This document shows, piece after piece, positions 53,870 to 63,284 of a DNA stretch of 64,000 bases. The notes under the pieces are model-generated. The model did no database searches and was not told the origin of the DNA. It saw only the letters and a list, made by a program, of their open reading frames with translations. Location: positions 84,584 through 148,583 of the forward strand of contig JAEYOQ010000062.1 of assembly GCA_023411555.1 (NCBI GenBank). Reading direction: 5' to 3'. This DNA is from Bacillota bacterium (GTDB taxonomy: Bacteria > Bacillota > Clostridia > Lachnospirales > Lachnospiraceae). Each line of letters begins with the position of its first letter. Positions within the stretch are counted from its first letter, which is position 1. Both the position numbers and the translations under genes were made by a program.

Positions 53870-55246
53870 CTATTTTCCCATACAGAACTCTTTAAATATC
53901 ATATTAACCAAATCTTCCTCTACATTCTCCCCAATGATTTTACCAAGCAGCTCATATGCATTCATAAGATCAATAGAAAAGAAGTCCTCCGGCATTCCTC
54001 CCTCTATACTTTGAATTACCATTTGAAGACTTTCTTTTGCATTTACAAAAGCTTCCTTATGCCGTTCATTTGTAATATAGATATCCTCGTTAAATGTAAT
54101 TTTTCCTTCAAAGAACATTTCCTTAATCGTCTGCTCCAGTTTATCTATTCCGATTTTTTCGATAACAGAAACCGATATAATCGGATGAGATGTCAACTTT
54201 TCTATCTGTTCTATTGTAATCCTAGGCTTTAAATCTGATTTATTTAATAGGAGAATTGATTTTTTATCCTTAATAATCTCTAAAATTGCCTTATCGTTCT
54301 CATCCATCTCAGTGGAAGAATCTAGAACATAGATAACAAGATTCGCATCAGATGCTATCTTAATTGCTTTCTCAACACCTATTTTTTCAATAATATCCTT
54401 GGTATCTCTGATACCTGCTGTATCTATAACATTTAAAAGTATTCCGTTTAGGTTAATCGTCTCCTCCAAAGTATCACGTGTCGTACCGGCTATATCTGTT
54501 ACGATTGCACGTTCCTCTCCTACTAGTGTATTTAGAAGACTTGATTTACCGGCATTTGGTTTACCTATTATAACCGTTTTAATTCCTTCTTTGATGATTT
54601 TTCCATTGTCAGAGCTCTTAAGTAACTGCTCTATTACTGCTGTTTCCTGCTCTATATGCTCAAGAAGCTGCTCACTATATCCCTCCAAGGTATAATGCTC
54701 CGGATCATCCAGAGCCGCTTCGATAAATGCAATATCACGAAGAATCCTCTCTCTTAGCTCTGTTATAATCTGACGTTCCTTTCCTCTCAACTGATTAATG
54801 GAATTTATAAGAGCTAATTCATTCTTGGCAGAGATAATATCACATACTGCTTCTGCTTGAGATAAATCGATTCTTCCATTTAGAAACGCACGTTTTGTAA
54901 ACTCTCCTGGCTCTGCTAATCTTGCACCGTACTTTAATACGGTTTCAAGAATCCTGCGAGTTACAATGATTCCACCATGACAATTGATTTCAACAACATC
55001 TTCCCTGGTATAGGTAGCGGGAGCCCGCATAACAGTAACCATTACCTCATCTATTACTTGTTCTTCATCAACAATGAAACCATAATGAATGGTATGGCTT
55101 TGCTCCTTGGATAAAAGCTTTCTTCCTGCTCTTGATTGATAAATACGATCTATAATATCAAAAGCCTGACTTCCGCTTATTCTAATAATACTAATGCCAC
55201 CATTACTTAAGCCGGTTGCTATTGCTGCAATAGTATCCGATTTCAT
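53870..55246 (-). CDS. mnmE: MnmE (TrmE), tRNA modification GTPase
   Basis: The start MKSDTIAAIATGLSNGGISI at 55246, with GGAGGAGTG upstream, is preferred, giving 458 residues. The N-terminal tetrahydrofolate-binding domain, the GTPase motifs GKPNAGKSSLLN, TTRD, DTAGIRDTKD and NKSD, and the C-terminal CMGK tail that holds the catalytic cysteine are all visible. It partners MnmG in wobble uridine modification. Confidence 0.96.
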   Translation of the reverse strand: MKSDTIAAIATGLSNGGISIIRISGSQAFDIIDRIYQSRAGRKLLSKEQSHTIHYGFIVDEEQVIDEVMVTVMRAPATYTREDVVEINCHGGIIVTRRILETVLKYGARLAEPGEFTKRAFLNGRIDLSQAEAVCDIISAKNELALINSINQLRGKERQIITELRERILRDIAFIEAALDDPEHYTLEGYSEQLLEHIEQETAVIEQLLKSSDNGKIIKEGIKTVIIGKPNAGKSSLLNTLVGEERAIVTDIAGTTRDTLEETINLNGILLNVIDTAGIRDTKDIIEKIGVEKAIKIASDANLVIYVLDSSTEMDENDKAILEIIKDKKSILLLNKSDLKPRITIEQIEKLTSHPIISVSVIEKIGIDKLEQTIKEMFFEGKITFNEDIYITNERHKEAFVNAKESLQMVIQSIEGGMPEDFFSIDLMNAYELLGKIIGENVEEDLVNMIFKEFCMGK

Positions 55247-55376
55247 AGCCACTCCTCCATTCCACATATATAAAATGTTACTACATTTCATATCATAATA
55301 ATATATATTTCGTCTAGATTCAATCCTATTATATATAATAGGAAGCAGGCTTTGCGAACTGTCTATTATCATGAAT

Positions 55377-55416
55377 AAAAAGGTGTCTTAAAGTATGCTC
55401 TACTTTAAAGACACCT
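55377..55416 (-). terminator. Terminator downstream of jag
   Basis: On the minus strand AGGTGTCTTTAAAGTA pairs with TACTTTAAGACACCT around a 5-base loop and is followed by TTTTTATTC. It separates the rpmH-jag unit from mnmE. Confidence 0.8.
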
Positions 55417-55528
55417 ATCTCAACATACAAATTAAATATCCCAAACTAGTCACTTTTGAAATACTTTTTGCCTAGTTTACTATATCTCACATAAGAGATA
55501 CTTTAAGCTTTGATTACTCAGGCACACG

Positions 55529-56362
55529 CTACTCTGCAGACTGTTGGTTTTGCTTCTCTTTGCTTTCTCTATATTTCTCGTAATCCTTCTTGTAATCGGT
55601 ACTGTAATTTTTATTGTAAGCACTTTTACTGGTATTAAAAGGCTTATTATATCCCTTGTTAACACCACTATTGATTCTTCGATCATCCTTGCGATAATTA
55701 TTACCTGCAGGCCTGTTATTTGGCTTTGAATCTCGATAAGTTTTCTTTACGTTAATTACAACTTTACGATATGGCTCTTCACCTTCAGAATAGGTCTCTA
55801 CATACTTATCATTCTGTAAAGCAGAATGAATAATTCTTCTCTCATAAGGATTCATTGGCTCCAAAGAAACCGGCTTTCTGGATCTCTTCACCTTAAACGC
55901 TATATTCTTAGCAAGATTCTCCAAAGTTTCTTTTCTTCTTGCTCTATAATTCTCAGTATCTAGCTTAACCTTAATATAGTTTTCACTATTCTTATTAACC
56001 ACAAGGCTTACTAAATATTGGAGAGAATCAAGTGTTTGACCTCTTTTTCCAATCAAGACACCCATCTCATCGCCGTCCATATTTACTTCAACCGTCGCAT
56101 TTTCCTCATCATAAATAACCTCGATTGAAGCATTGATATTCATTGTATTAAACACATCTGTTAAGAATTTTTTTGCCGCATACTCAACTGTCATTTTAAA
56201 TCTAACTCTGATTTTTGCCGGCTTTCCGAACATACCTAAGAAACCGCTGGATTCTTTTTCTATCACTTCATACTCTATCTTATCAATTGTAGTACCAAGC
56301 TCAAGCATAGCATTAGTTAAAGCTTCATCAACTGTTTTACCAGTTATCTCTTTCCACTCCAT
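55529..56362 (-). CDS. jag: Jag/KhpB RNA-binding protein
   Basis: The 277-residue product has a Jag_N domain (MEWKEITGKTVDEALTNAML), a KH domain with the GKRGQTLDSLQYLVSLVV loop, and an R3H domain (MNPYERRIIHSALQNDKYVE). Family members (SpoIIIJ-associated) bind RNA and affect cell division and envelope growth. An unusual basic, Asn/Lys/Tyr-rich tail of about 60 residues follows. It begins 2 bases after the yidC stop, so the two are translationally linked. Confidence 0.93.
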   Translation of the reverse strand: MEWKEITGKTVDEALTNAMLELGTTIDKIEYEVIEKESSGFLGMFGKPAKIRVRFKMTVEYAAKKFLTDVFNTMNINASIEVIYDEENATVEVNMDGDEMGVLIGKRGQTLDSLQYLVSLVVNKNSENYIKVKLDTENYRARRKETLENLAKNIAFKVKRSRKPVSLEPMNPYERRIIHSALQNDKYVETYSEGEEPYRKVVINVKKTYRDSKPNNRPAGNNYRKDDRRINSGVNKGYNKPFNTSKSAYNKNYSTDYKKDYEKYRESKEKQNQQSAE

Positions 56363-56364
56363 TG

Positions 56365-57618
56365 CTATTTATCCCCCTTTTCCATGTTCTTGTTCTTAAG
56401 AAGGTTGGCTATCTCTGAAATACTCTTTGGACCGGATGGATTTTTCTCTTCACTACTGCTATTTACAGATTCCTCCTGACCTTCACTTGGACTAGTACTT
56501 TCAGTAACCTTAGCCTTGTTAGATACAGAACTATCAATAGACTTTGTCTGTAGTTTTGCTAAATCCTGCATGGATGCACCTGACTGTGCTGCTTTCATGA
56601 ATGATCTTTTCTTTGTTGCTTTGGCTACATTCTTAGCAATTAACTCATCTACATCGATCTTGTCCATATACTTATTTACAAAAAATTGCTGAACAATTGC
56701 ATATACGCTGGTTGCAATCCAGTAAATACCAACACCTGTAGGTAATGTTACAGCAAAGAAACCTGACATAATCGGCATTACCACATTCATAGACTTCATT
56801 GCATTTGCAGAAGGGTCATCATTCTTTGAATTTGCTTTATTCTTAACCTCCAGCTGCTTACCCTGGACAAATTGCAGTGCCATTGCCAATATAGGAATTA
56901 AGATTCCCGGGAATGCCCAGCCTGGCTTTTCTGCAATGTTTAATCCTAAAAAGTAATTTACATGGGATATACTTTCATAGGAGTTCTCAATTACAGGCTG
57001 CAAAGAAGAAAAAGCAACTTGTAATCCCTCCCATTGAGCCTTCTGGAATTTTGCTAATACATCAATCACGTAATTAACCGTTGATAGATCATTGTTTCCG
57101 AAACGAATATCCTTTGCATTTTCAATAATGCCTTTTAATATATCCACATATCCGGTAGTACCCATTATTCCGGTCGCAACCGGCTCATATAATCCTTTAA
57201 TAGACGATACATATGCCGGAATATTATTAATTACTGAATATAATGCAAACATAATTGGCAAAGTTATCAGCATAGGAAGACATCCGGAGGTCGGATTAGC
57301 GCCATATTTCTGATATAATGCCTGTGTTTCCTCTTGCTGTTTTCTTAAAGAAACTTCATCCTTCTTACCCTTATACTTTGCTTGAATCTTTTGCAATTCC
57401 GGGTTCATTCTGGAAGAGAGCTTCGTAAATTTCTGCTGTTTGATCGTTAAAGGAAGCATTAAGGTTCTAACGATAAAGGTAAAAAATATGATAGATAATG
57501 CAATATTTTGAATGCCAAATAAATGAAAAAACTCATAAATCGCATTCATGATCCAGCCCAGTATTGCTGCGATCGGTCCTAAAATTCCTCCACTTGCCGT
57601 TAATAACGTAACAACCAA
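56365..57618 (-). CDS. yidC: YidC/SpoIIIJ membrane protein insertase
   Basis: YidC inserts proteins into the cytoplasmic membrane. The 417-residue product begins at TTG 57618, with GGAGG 8 bases upstream; no ATG lies nearby. Five hydrophobic segments are seen, with the family stretches FFTFIVRTLMLPLTIKQQ, and GCLPMLITLPIMFALYSVI. A long charged C-terminal tail (about 320-417, rich in Ser, Glu, Lys) exceeds that of many homologues. It lies in the rpmH-rnpA-yidD-yidC-jag order typical of Firmicutes. Confidence 0.94.
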   Translation of the reverse strand: MVVTLLTASGGILGPIAAILGWIMNAIYEFFHLFGIQNIALSIIFFTFIVRTLMLPLTIKQQKFTKLSSRMNPELQKIQAKYKGKKDEVSLRKQQEETQALYQKYGANPTSGCLPMLITLPIMFALYSVINNIPAYVSSIKGLYEPVATGIMGTTGYVDILKGIIENAKDIRFGNNDLSTVNYVIDVLAKFQKAQWEGLQVAFSSLQPVIENSYESISHVNYFLGLNIAEKPGWAFPGILIPILAMALQFVQGKQLEVKNKANSKNDDPSANAMKSMNVVMPIMSGFFAVTLPTGVGIYWIATSVYAIVQQFFVNKYMDKIDVDELIAKNVAKATKKRSFMKAAQSGASMQDLAKLQTKSIDSSVSNKAKVTESTSPSEGQEESVNSSSEEKNPSGPKSISEIANLLKNKNMEKGDK

Positions 57619-57698
57619 TTATTTTTCCTCCTTAGAGCTGTAGTCCAATTGACACCTTATCTACAAGTTGAAGTAACCATTTATTTCACTTGTCCTAA

Positions 57699-57917
57699 TT
57701 ACGGAACAGGGTCATACCCACCCTTATGAAAAGGATGACAACGTAATACGCGTCTTACAGCTAAATATGTTCCCTTGAATACCCCATATTTTTCTAATGC
57801 CTCAATTGCATACAAAGAGCAGGTAGGTGCATAGATACAACTTGGTGTTCGCTTAAGAGGAGAAATATATTTTCGATAAAATTTTATCATAAATATAAAC
57901 ATTTTCTTAACTATCAC
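57699..57917 (-). CDS. yidD: YidD membrane protein insertion factor
   Basis: The 72-residue product starts with GTG 57917 behind AGGGGT. It has an amphipathic N-terminus, the conserved TPSCIYAPTCSLYAIEALEK segment and a C-terminal LRCHPFHKGGYDPVP. It assists YidC. The gene lies 36 bases after rnpA and 80 bases before yidC. Confidence 0.92.
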   Translation of the reverse strand: MIVKKMFIFMIKFYRKYISPLKRTPSCIYAPTCSLYAIEALEKYGVFKGTYLAVRRVLRCHPFHKGGYDPVP

Positions 57918-57953
57918 TTTTATACCCCTACATTATTTCTCTTGTATAATTAT

Positions 57954-58304
57954 CTAGTTGTTACTAGAATCTTTCCCAATTTTATGGAGTTTCATAAGGT
58001 GTAGCAAAGCACTTTCAATCTCACTGAACTTCTTTTCTCTGGCACCTACTCTGGCCACGACGACAATATCGTATCCACTTAAAAAGCTATCCTCCGATAG
58101 TCGATAGCTTTCTCTGATTAACCTTGTTATTCTGTGTCTAATAACACTATTGCCAACTTTTTTACTAACCGATATTCCAATACGATTCAATTCTTTTTCG
58201 TTTTTTCTGACATACATGATCAAATATTTATTCGCATAAGATTTTCCGGTACGATATATCTCTCTAAAATCATCGTTTTTCTTTAATGTTTCCGAATATT
58301 TCAT
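57954..58304 (-). CDS. rnpA: RnpA, ribonuclease P protein subunit
   Basis: RnpA is the protein cofactor of RNase P, which matures tRNA 5' ends. The 116-residue product has the conserved basic segment ISVSKKVGNSVIRHRITRLI plus RESYR; the RNA-binding RNR motif reads RHR here. It follows rpmH, with a 22-bp hairpin at 58401-58422 in the spacer. Confidence 0.94.
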   Translation of the reverse strand: MKYSETLKKNDDFREIYRTGKSYANKYLIMYVRKNEKELNRIGISVSKKVGNSVIRHRITRLIRESYRLSEDSFLSGYDIVVVARVGAREKKFSEIESALLHLMKLHKIGKDSSNN

Positions 58305-58468
58305 TATTAGTTACCCTTGTTAATGATAACACACATACTTCTAACGCCTACTGCGTAAGATTTTTACCGTCATGTATTATAGGATTATAATTTATACTCT
58401 ATGCGGTAATGACTTACCGCATTAAGTACAAAATAGATTCATAGAAGAAAAGGCCACAAAATTGCGAC

Positions 58469-58603
58469 CTATGCAGACAATTGCTTTCTTCCTTTTGCTC
58501 TTCTGGCGGATAATACCTTTCTGCCGTTAGCCGTTGCCATTCTAGCTCTAAAACCATGAACCTTTGCATGGGATCTCTTTTTCGGTTGGAATGTCATTTT
58601 CAT
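58469..58603 (-). CDS. rpmH: Ribosomal protein bL34
   Basis: The 44-residue, very basic product starts MKMTFQPKKRSHAKVHGFRA and ends LSARRAKGRKQLSA, a full-length L34. The start is ATG 58603 behind AAAAGGAGGTG. It is the first gene of the leftward origin operon. Confidence 0.97.
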   Translation of the reverse strand: MKMTFQPKKRSHAKVHGFRARMATANGRKVLSARRAKGRKQLSA

Positions 58604-59080
58604 TGCTCTGCACCTCCTTTTAACAGCACCGTGCTTTATGCTTAGCGAATTTTATCTTATCGATTTCTTAAATCCAACAATATTCATACTTTCGACGAAA
58701 TTGTTGTGTCATAAATAAAGGATATGGCTACCCATACCGCTACTTATGCTATTTTGGAATATCACGTCTATTATATTCGCAATGCTTGCCTTCGTCAAGT
58801 AAATATTTTGCTTTTCAACCTGTGGATAAATGAATTTCTACCTATTTATATGTGATAATGTTGATAAAAGCTTCTCAGATGTGGATAAGCTGTTGTTTTA
58901 TCTTTTAATTTTTCGTATGAATCCTTGATTCTATTCACATTCTAGGGTTGTTAGTAATGTTAAATTTCCTTTCCACCCCTTCCACAAAGGTCAGGAAAAA
59001 TAAAGAAAGGCATATTAACCATTGAAAATTTAATAATTATGTTATAATATATAAATATGTGAGTATTGATGGAGGCAACA
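58604..59080. other. Probable replication origin (oriC) between rpmH and dnaA
   Basis: Gene direction switches here. Two perfect DnaA boxes TGTGGATAA occur at 58821-58829 and 58880-58888, with weaker forms TGTGATAA (58851) and CTATTCACA (58931-58939). An AT-rich tract at 58890-58920 is a candidate unwinding element. Few consensus boxes are present compared with Bacillus, and the dnaA-dnaN gap may contribute to the origin. Confidence 0.75.
59022..59048 (+). promoter_or_regulatory. dnaA promoter
   Basis: TTGAAA (59022-59027) and TATAAT (59043-59048) with a 15-bp spacer; the extended -10 TGTTATAAT compensates for the short spacing. Confidence 0.55.
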
Positions 59081-60433
59081 ATGAAGAATTTAATTCAATC
59101 AAAATGGGAAGATATTTTAAAATATTTAAGATCAGAATATGGGGTGACAGATGTATCATATAATACCTGGTTGAAGCCTTTAAAGGTATATGGTGTGACT
59201 GATCATGTGATCACTATTTTGATTAATGATGAACGTATTGGGCCTCCAAGCATTAATGTGATACGGAATAAATATGAACTGCTTTTAAAGGTTGCAATCG
59301 AGGAGATCATGAATGAACCTTATGAAATCCGATTTGTTCTTCAGAGTCAGATTGAATCTATAGAAGAGACTCCTGAACCGGTTGTTGTAAAGAAAAAAAA
59401 CACTGGTCCTGTTTTCTTGAACGCCAGATATACCTTCGACACCTTTGTCGTAGGCGGTAACAATGAATTTGCAAGAGCTGCCGCTTTAGCAGTAGCAGAA
59501 AATCCGGGTGAAATATATAACCCGCTTTTTATTTATGGTGGAGTAGGTCTTGGTAAGACCCATCTTATGCATTCAATTGCTCATTTTGTTTTAGAGCAAA
59601 ATCCGGATACGAAGGTACTTTATGTTACCAGTGAAAAATTCACCAACGAGCTAATCGATGCAATCCAAAGAAATACGACAAATCAATTTAGGGACAAGTA
59701 TCGTTCCATTGATATACTTCTGATCGACGATATTCAGTTTATAATTGGTAAGGAAAGAACTCAGGAAGAGTTCTTCCATACCTTTAATACATTGCATGAA
59801 TCAAAAAAACAGATTATCATCTCCAGTGATCGACCCCCAAAAGAAATGCTTACCTTAGAGGACAGGCTTCGTTCCCGTTTTGAACATGGTCTTCTTGCAG
59901 ATATCCAATCTCCGGATTATGAGACTAGAATGGCTATTTTGCGTAAAAAAGAAGAGCTGGATGGATTGAAAATTGACGAAGAAGTTCTTCGTTATATTGC
60001 TACTAATATTAAATCGAATATTCGTGAGTTGGAGGGTGCATTAACAAAGATCGTAGCCTTTTCAAGGCTTAAGAAACGGGAATTGAATCTCCTTCTTGCT
60101 GAGGAAGCGTTACAGGATATTATCTCACCCAATGAGAAAAAAGTTATCACTGTAGATTTTATTGTGGAAGTAGTTGCAGAGCATTATAATCTTACTCCTT
60201 CTGAGATATATTCGAAGGACAAAAGCAGAAATATATCCTTCCCAAGACAGGTAGTTATGTATTTGTGCAGACGCCTAACTGATTTATCTGTTACTGAAAT
60301 AGGTAAAAGCTTAGGAAATCGTGATCATTCAACTGTTTTACATGGTTATGATAAGGTGGCTAAGGATATCCAGAATGATTCCTCTTTACATAATGCAATT
60401 GATGTATTAATAAAGAAGATTAATCCTGAATAG
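59081..60433 (+). CDS. dnaA: DnaA, chromosomal replication initiator
   Basis: DnaA binds DnaA boxes, unwinds oriC and loads the helicase. The ATG 59081 follows GGAGG and gives 450 residues. Domain I (about 1-85), a short linker, the AAA+ domain with Walker A GGVGLGKTHL and Walker B ILLIDDIQF, and the DNA-binding domain IV with RRLTDLSVTEIGKSLGNRDH (DnaA-box recognition) are all present. Confidence 0.97.
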   Translation: MKNLIQSKWEDILKYLRSEYGVTDVSYNTWLKPLKVYGVTDHVITILINDERIGPPSINVIRNKYELLLKVAIEEIMNEPYEIRFVLQSQIESIEETPEPVVVKKKNTGPVFLNARYTFDTFVVGGNNEFARAAALAVAENPGEIYNPLFIYGGVGLGKTHLMHSIAHFVLEQNPDTKVLYVTSEKFTNELIDAIQRNTTNQFRDKYRSIDILLIDDIQFIIGKERTQEEFFHTFNTLHESKKQIIISSDRPPKEMLTLEDRLRSRFEHGLLADIQSPDYETRMAILRKKEELDGLKIDEEVLRYIATNIKSNIRELEGALTKIVAFSRLKKRELNLLLAEEALQDIISPNEKKVITVDFIVEVVAEHYNLTPSEIYSKDKSRNISFPRQVVMYLCRRLTDLSVTEIGKSLGNRDHSTVLHGYDKVAKDIQNDSSLHNAIDVLIKKINPE

Positions 60434-60740
60434 GTCCATCGATATTGATGTAATAATGCTTTTTATATTATATTTTATCCGATGTTGATATTTGGTTGAT
60501 AAAAAGTTGATAATAGGTTTATATTGTGTTGGTGAATGATTTTACATTATTTGTATGCCCGACTCAAAGATTATATCCACACAAATTACAGGTAGAATCC
60601 TGCCGGGTTATGAATTGCCGAAAGCATTGATATTTCAGTGCAAAAACCGGATATCAACATATTCACACCCCTTATTAATATGATTACTAAGAATCTTTTA
60701 TATATTTCTATCAATGTATGCGAAGGGAGATTATACACAT
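60434..60740. other. dnaA-dnaN intergenic region
   Basis: 307 bases with no gene. Closely spaced TTGATA motifs at about 60485-60515 and a DnaA-box-like ATATCCACA near 60574 are present. It must hold the dnaN promoter and may be a second part of a bipartite origin. Confidence 0.45.
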
Positions 60741-61850
60741 ATGAAAATCCAATGTCTGAAATCAGATTTACTCAACAGCGTAAATATTGTTTTAAAAGCT
60801 GTTCCTGTAAAATCGACTATGCCCATACTGGAATGTCTGATTATAGAAGTTAAGGATCAGAGTATTAAATTAATTGCCAATGATATGGAACTGGGAATTG
60901 AAACCCTGGAAAAAGGAAATGTATTTGAACCGGGATCCGTCGCCTTAAATGCCAAGGTATTCTCTGAAATTGTAAGAAGACTTCCGGAGAACGAGGTCCA
61001 TATCTCTACAGATAGCAGCTATATGACAGAAATCATCTGTGAGAAAGCAAAGTTCTCTATATCCGGAAGATCCGGTGAGGAGTTTCCCGCCCTTCCTAAG
61101 ATTGAAAAAGACAATCCGGTCATTCTGTCTCAGTTTACATTAAAAGAAATTATTCGTCAGACTGTATTTTCCATCTCAGATAATGAGAGTAATAAAATCA
61201 TGACAGGTGAATTATTTGAGATTAAGAAGAATGAGCTCAGGGTCATTTCCTTAGATGGACACAGGATTTCTATTCGTAAGATTATCATGAAGGATTCCTA
61301 TGAGGACAGGAAGGTTATCGTTCCTGGCAAGACCTTAAATGAAATTAGCAAGATATTATCAGGGGAGGTATCCTCTCTTGTAAATATATTCTTTACAGAT
61401 AAGCATGTGCTGTTTGAATTTGATGATACAGTAGTACTATCTAGATTGATTGAGGGAGAGTATTACAGAATAGATCAGATGTTATCCAGTGATTATGAAA
61501 CAAAGGTAACGATCAATAAGAAGGAGCTTACAAGCTGTATTGAGAGAGCCTCTCTTTTGATCAGAGAGACGGATAAGAAGCCGATTATCATCGATATTCG
61601 TAATAACAATTTCGAGCTTAAGATTAATACTGCAATCGGATCCATGAATGAAGAGATTGATATCACTCTGGAAGGTAAGGATATTGTAATTGGTTTTAAC
61701 CCGAAATTTCTACTGGATGCACTCCGTGTTATTGATGATGAGACTGTAGATATTTATTTAATCAACGCGAAGGCTCCCTGTTTTATCCGTGATAAGGAGC
61801 AGTCATATATTTATTTGATTCTCCCTGTCAATATTAATGTTGTAGCATAG
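60741..61850 (+). CDS. dnaN: DnaN, DNA polymerase III sliding clamp
   Basis: The beta clamp encircles DNA and holds polymerase III. The start MKIQCLKSDLLNSVNIVLKA at 60741 gives 369 residues, normal size. The three clamp domains are recognisable, with the family stretch VKSTMPILECLIIEV near the N-terminus and the final YLILPVNI, the site region binding clamp partners. The ribosome site AAGGGAGA is about 12 bases from the ATG. Confidence 0.95.
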   Translation: MKIQCLKSDLLNSVNIVLKAVPVKSTMPILECLIIEVKDQSIKLIANDMELGIETLEKGNVFEPGSVALNAKVFSEIVRRLPENEVHISTDSSYMTEIICEKAKFSISGRSGEEFPALPKIEKDNPVILSQFTLKEIIRQTVFSISDNESNKIMTGELFEIKKNELRVISLDGHRISIRKIIMKDSYEDRKVIVPGKTLNEISKILSGEVSSLVNIFFTDKHVLFEFDDTVVLSRLIEGEYYRIDQMLSSDYETKVTINKKELTSCIERASLLIRETDKKPIIIDIRNNNFELKINTAIGSMNEEIDITLEGKDIVIGFNPKFLLDALRVIDDETVDIYLINAKAPCFIRDKEQSYIYLILPVNINVVA

Positions 61851-61870
61851 AACAAGAATGGAGCAATAGA

Positions 61871-62080
61871 ATGCAGCAGATTAAACTGAGGGAAGAGTAT
61901 ATAAAGCTCGGACAGGCTTTAAAGGCAGCGGGACTGGTAGGATCGGGAGTCGATGCGAAGCTTATGATACAGGATGGACTGGTTAAGGTGAACGGTAATA
62001 TAGAAACCCAGAGGGGTAAGAAGTTATATGATGGGGATCTGGTTGAGTTTGAGAAAGAACAGATTAAAATCATAAAGTAA
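61871..62080 (+). CDS. yaaA: S4-domain RNA-binding protein (YaaA type)
   Basis: The 69-residue product (MQQIKLREEYIKLGQALKAA...) has the small S4 fold with GLVGSGVDAKLMIQDGLVKV and RGKKLYDGDLVEFE. YaaA-type proteins are encoded between dnaN and recF in Firmicutes and are probably linked to rRNA or ribosomes. It follows dnaN by 20 bases and precedes recF by 19. Confidence 0.92.
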   Translation: MQQIKLREEYIKLGQALKAAGLVGSGVDAKLMIQDGLVKVNGNIETQRGKKLYDGDLVEFEKEQIKIIK

Positions 62081-62099
62081 AAGAAATGATGGTGCGGAT

Positions 62100-63185
62100 A
62101 TGATTGTAAAATCCTTGGAACTGAAGGACTATAGAAATTATGAGCAGCTAAATATACAGTTTCATAGGGGTACCAATATATTGTATGGTGAAAACGCCCA
62201 GGGGAAAACCAATGTCCTGGAGGCTGTCTATCTGGGAGGAACAACAAAGTCCCACCGAGGCAGCAAGGACAGGGAAATCATCATGTTTGGTAAAGAGGAA
62301 GCCCATATCCGTATCATGATAGAGAAAAATCAAATAGAGCATAAGATAGACTTGCATTTAAAGAAAAATAAGGCCAAGGGAGTTGCCATAGATGGTATCC
62401 CGATTAAAAGACAAGGTGAATTATTCGGAATGCTTAACCTTGTGTTTTTTTCTCCGGAGGATCTCTATATCATTAAGGATGGACCCGGTGAACGAAGAAG
62501 ATTTTTGGATTTGGAATTATGCAAGTTGGACAAGGTTTATCTGTACCATCTGGCTAATTATAATAAAGCACTAGCTCAGAGAAATAACTTATTGAAGCAA
62601 ATCTGATTTAACATGAATTTATTTGATACAATATATATATGGGATACGAAGTTAATTGAACATGGGAGTTATATTATTGAGGCCAGGAAGAGATTTATAC
62701 TGGAGTTGAATGAACTTACCATGCCCATACATAGGAAACTAACCGGTGAAAGAGAAGAGCTGCTTTTAAAGTATGAGCCAAATGTAGAGAAAGAAGAATT
62801 TGGAGACAAACTAAAAAAGACCGCAGAGAAGGACCTGTCCCTAAAAATGAGTAATACAGGACCCCATCGGGACGACATGTCGTTTTTAGTGAATAATATA
62901 GATATCCGTAGATTTGGTTCCCAGGGACAGCAGAGGACAGCAGCCTTATCCTGCAAGCTTGCAGAAATTCAACTGGTTAGAACCGTCATAAAGGAAAATC
63001 CGGTACTTCTTCTGGATGATGTTCTGTCAGAGCTTGACCGAAGCAGACAGAATCATCTGTTGAACAATATCGGTGATATACAGACAATCATTACCTGTAC
63101 AGGGTTGGAGGAACTTGTTAACCACAGGTTTGATTATAATAAGATTTTCCATGTAAAGAATGGTACTGTTACAAACGAGAATTGA
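62100..63185 (+). pseudogene. recF: recF interrupted by an in-frame TGA codon
   Basis: RecF loads RecA at single-stranded gaps with RecO and RecR. The frame from ATG 62100 to the stop at 63185 covers 362 codons, the normal length, with one TGA at 62604-62606 (codon 169). The first part has Walker A GENAQGKT (residues 30-37). The second has the signature RRFGSQGQQRTA and Walker B VLLLDDVLSELDRSRQ. Both halves share one reading frame, so this is a nonsense change and not a frameshift. An ATG at 62613 follows but lacks a ribosome site. Function is probably lost unless read through or reinitiated. Confidence 0.9.
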
Positions 63186-63284
63186 AAAAGCAATAAGATT
63201 ACAAAAAGTACAGCAGGTAATTACTGCAATGCTAAGAAAAGCCCTAAAGGGTAATGCCTAAAAGACTGGCATAGGGAGGTTATT

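Noticed and set aside
62100..63185. recF frameshift or two separate genes
   Set aside because: The coordinates show both parts in one frame separated only by TGA and two codons, so a frameshift or gene pair is not needed.
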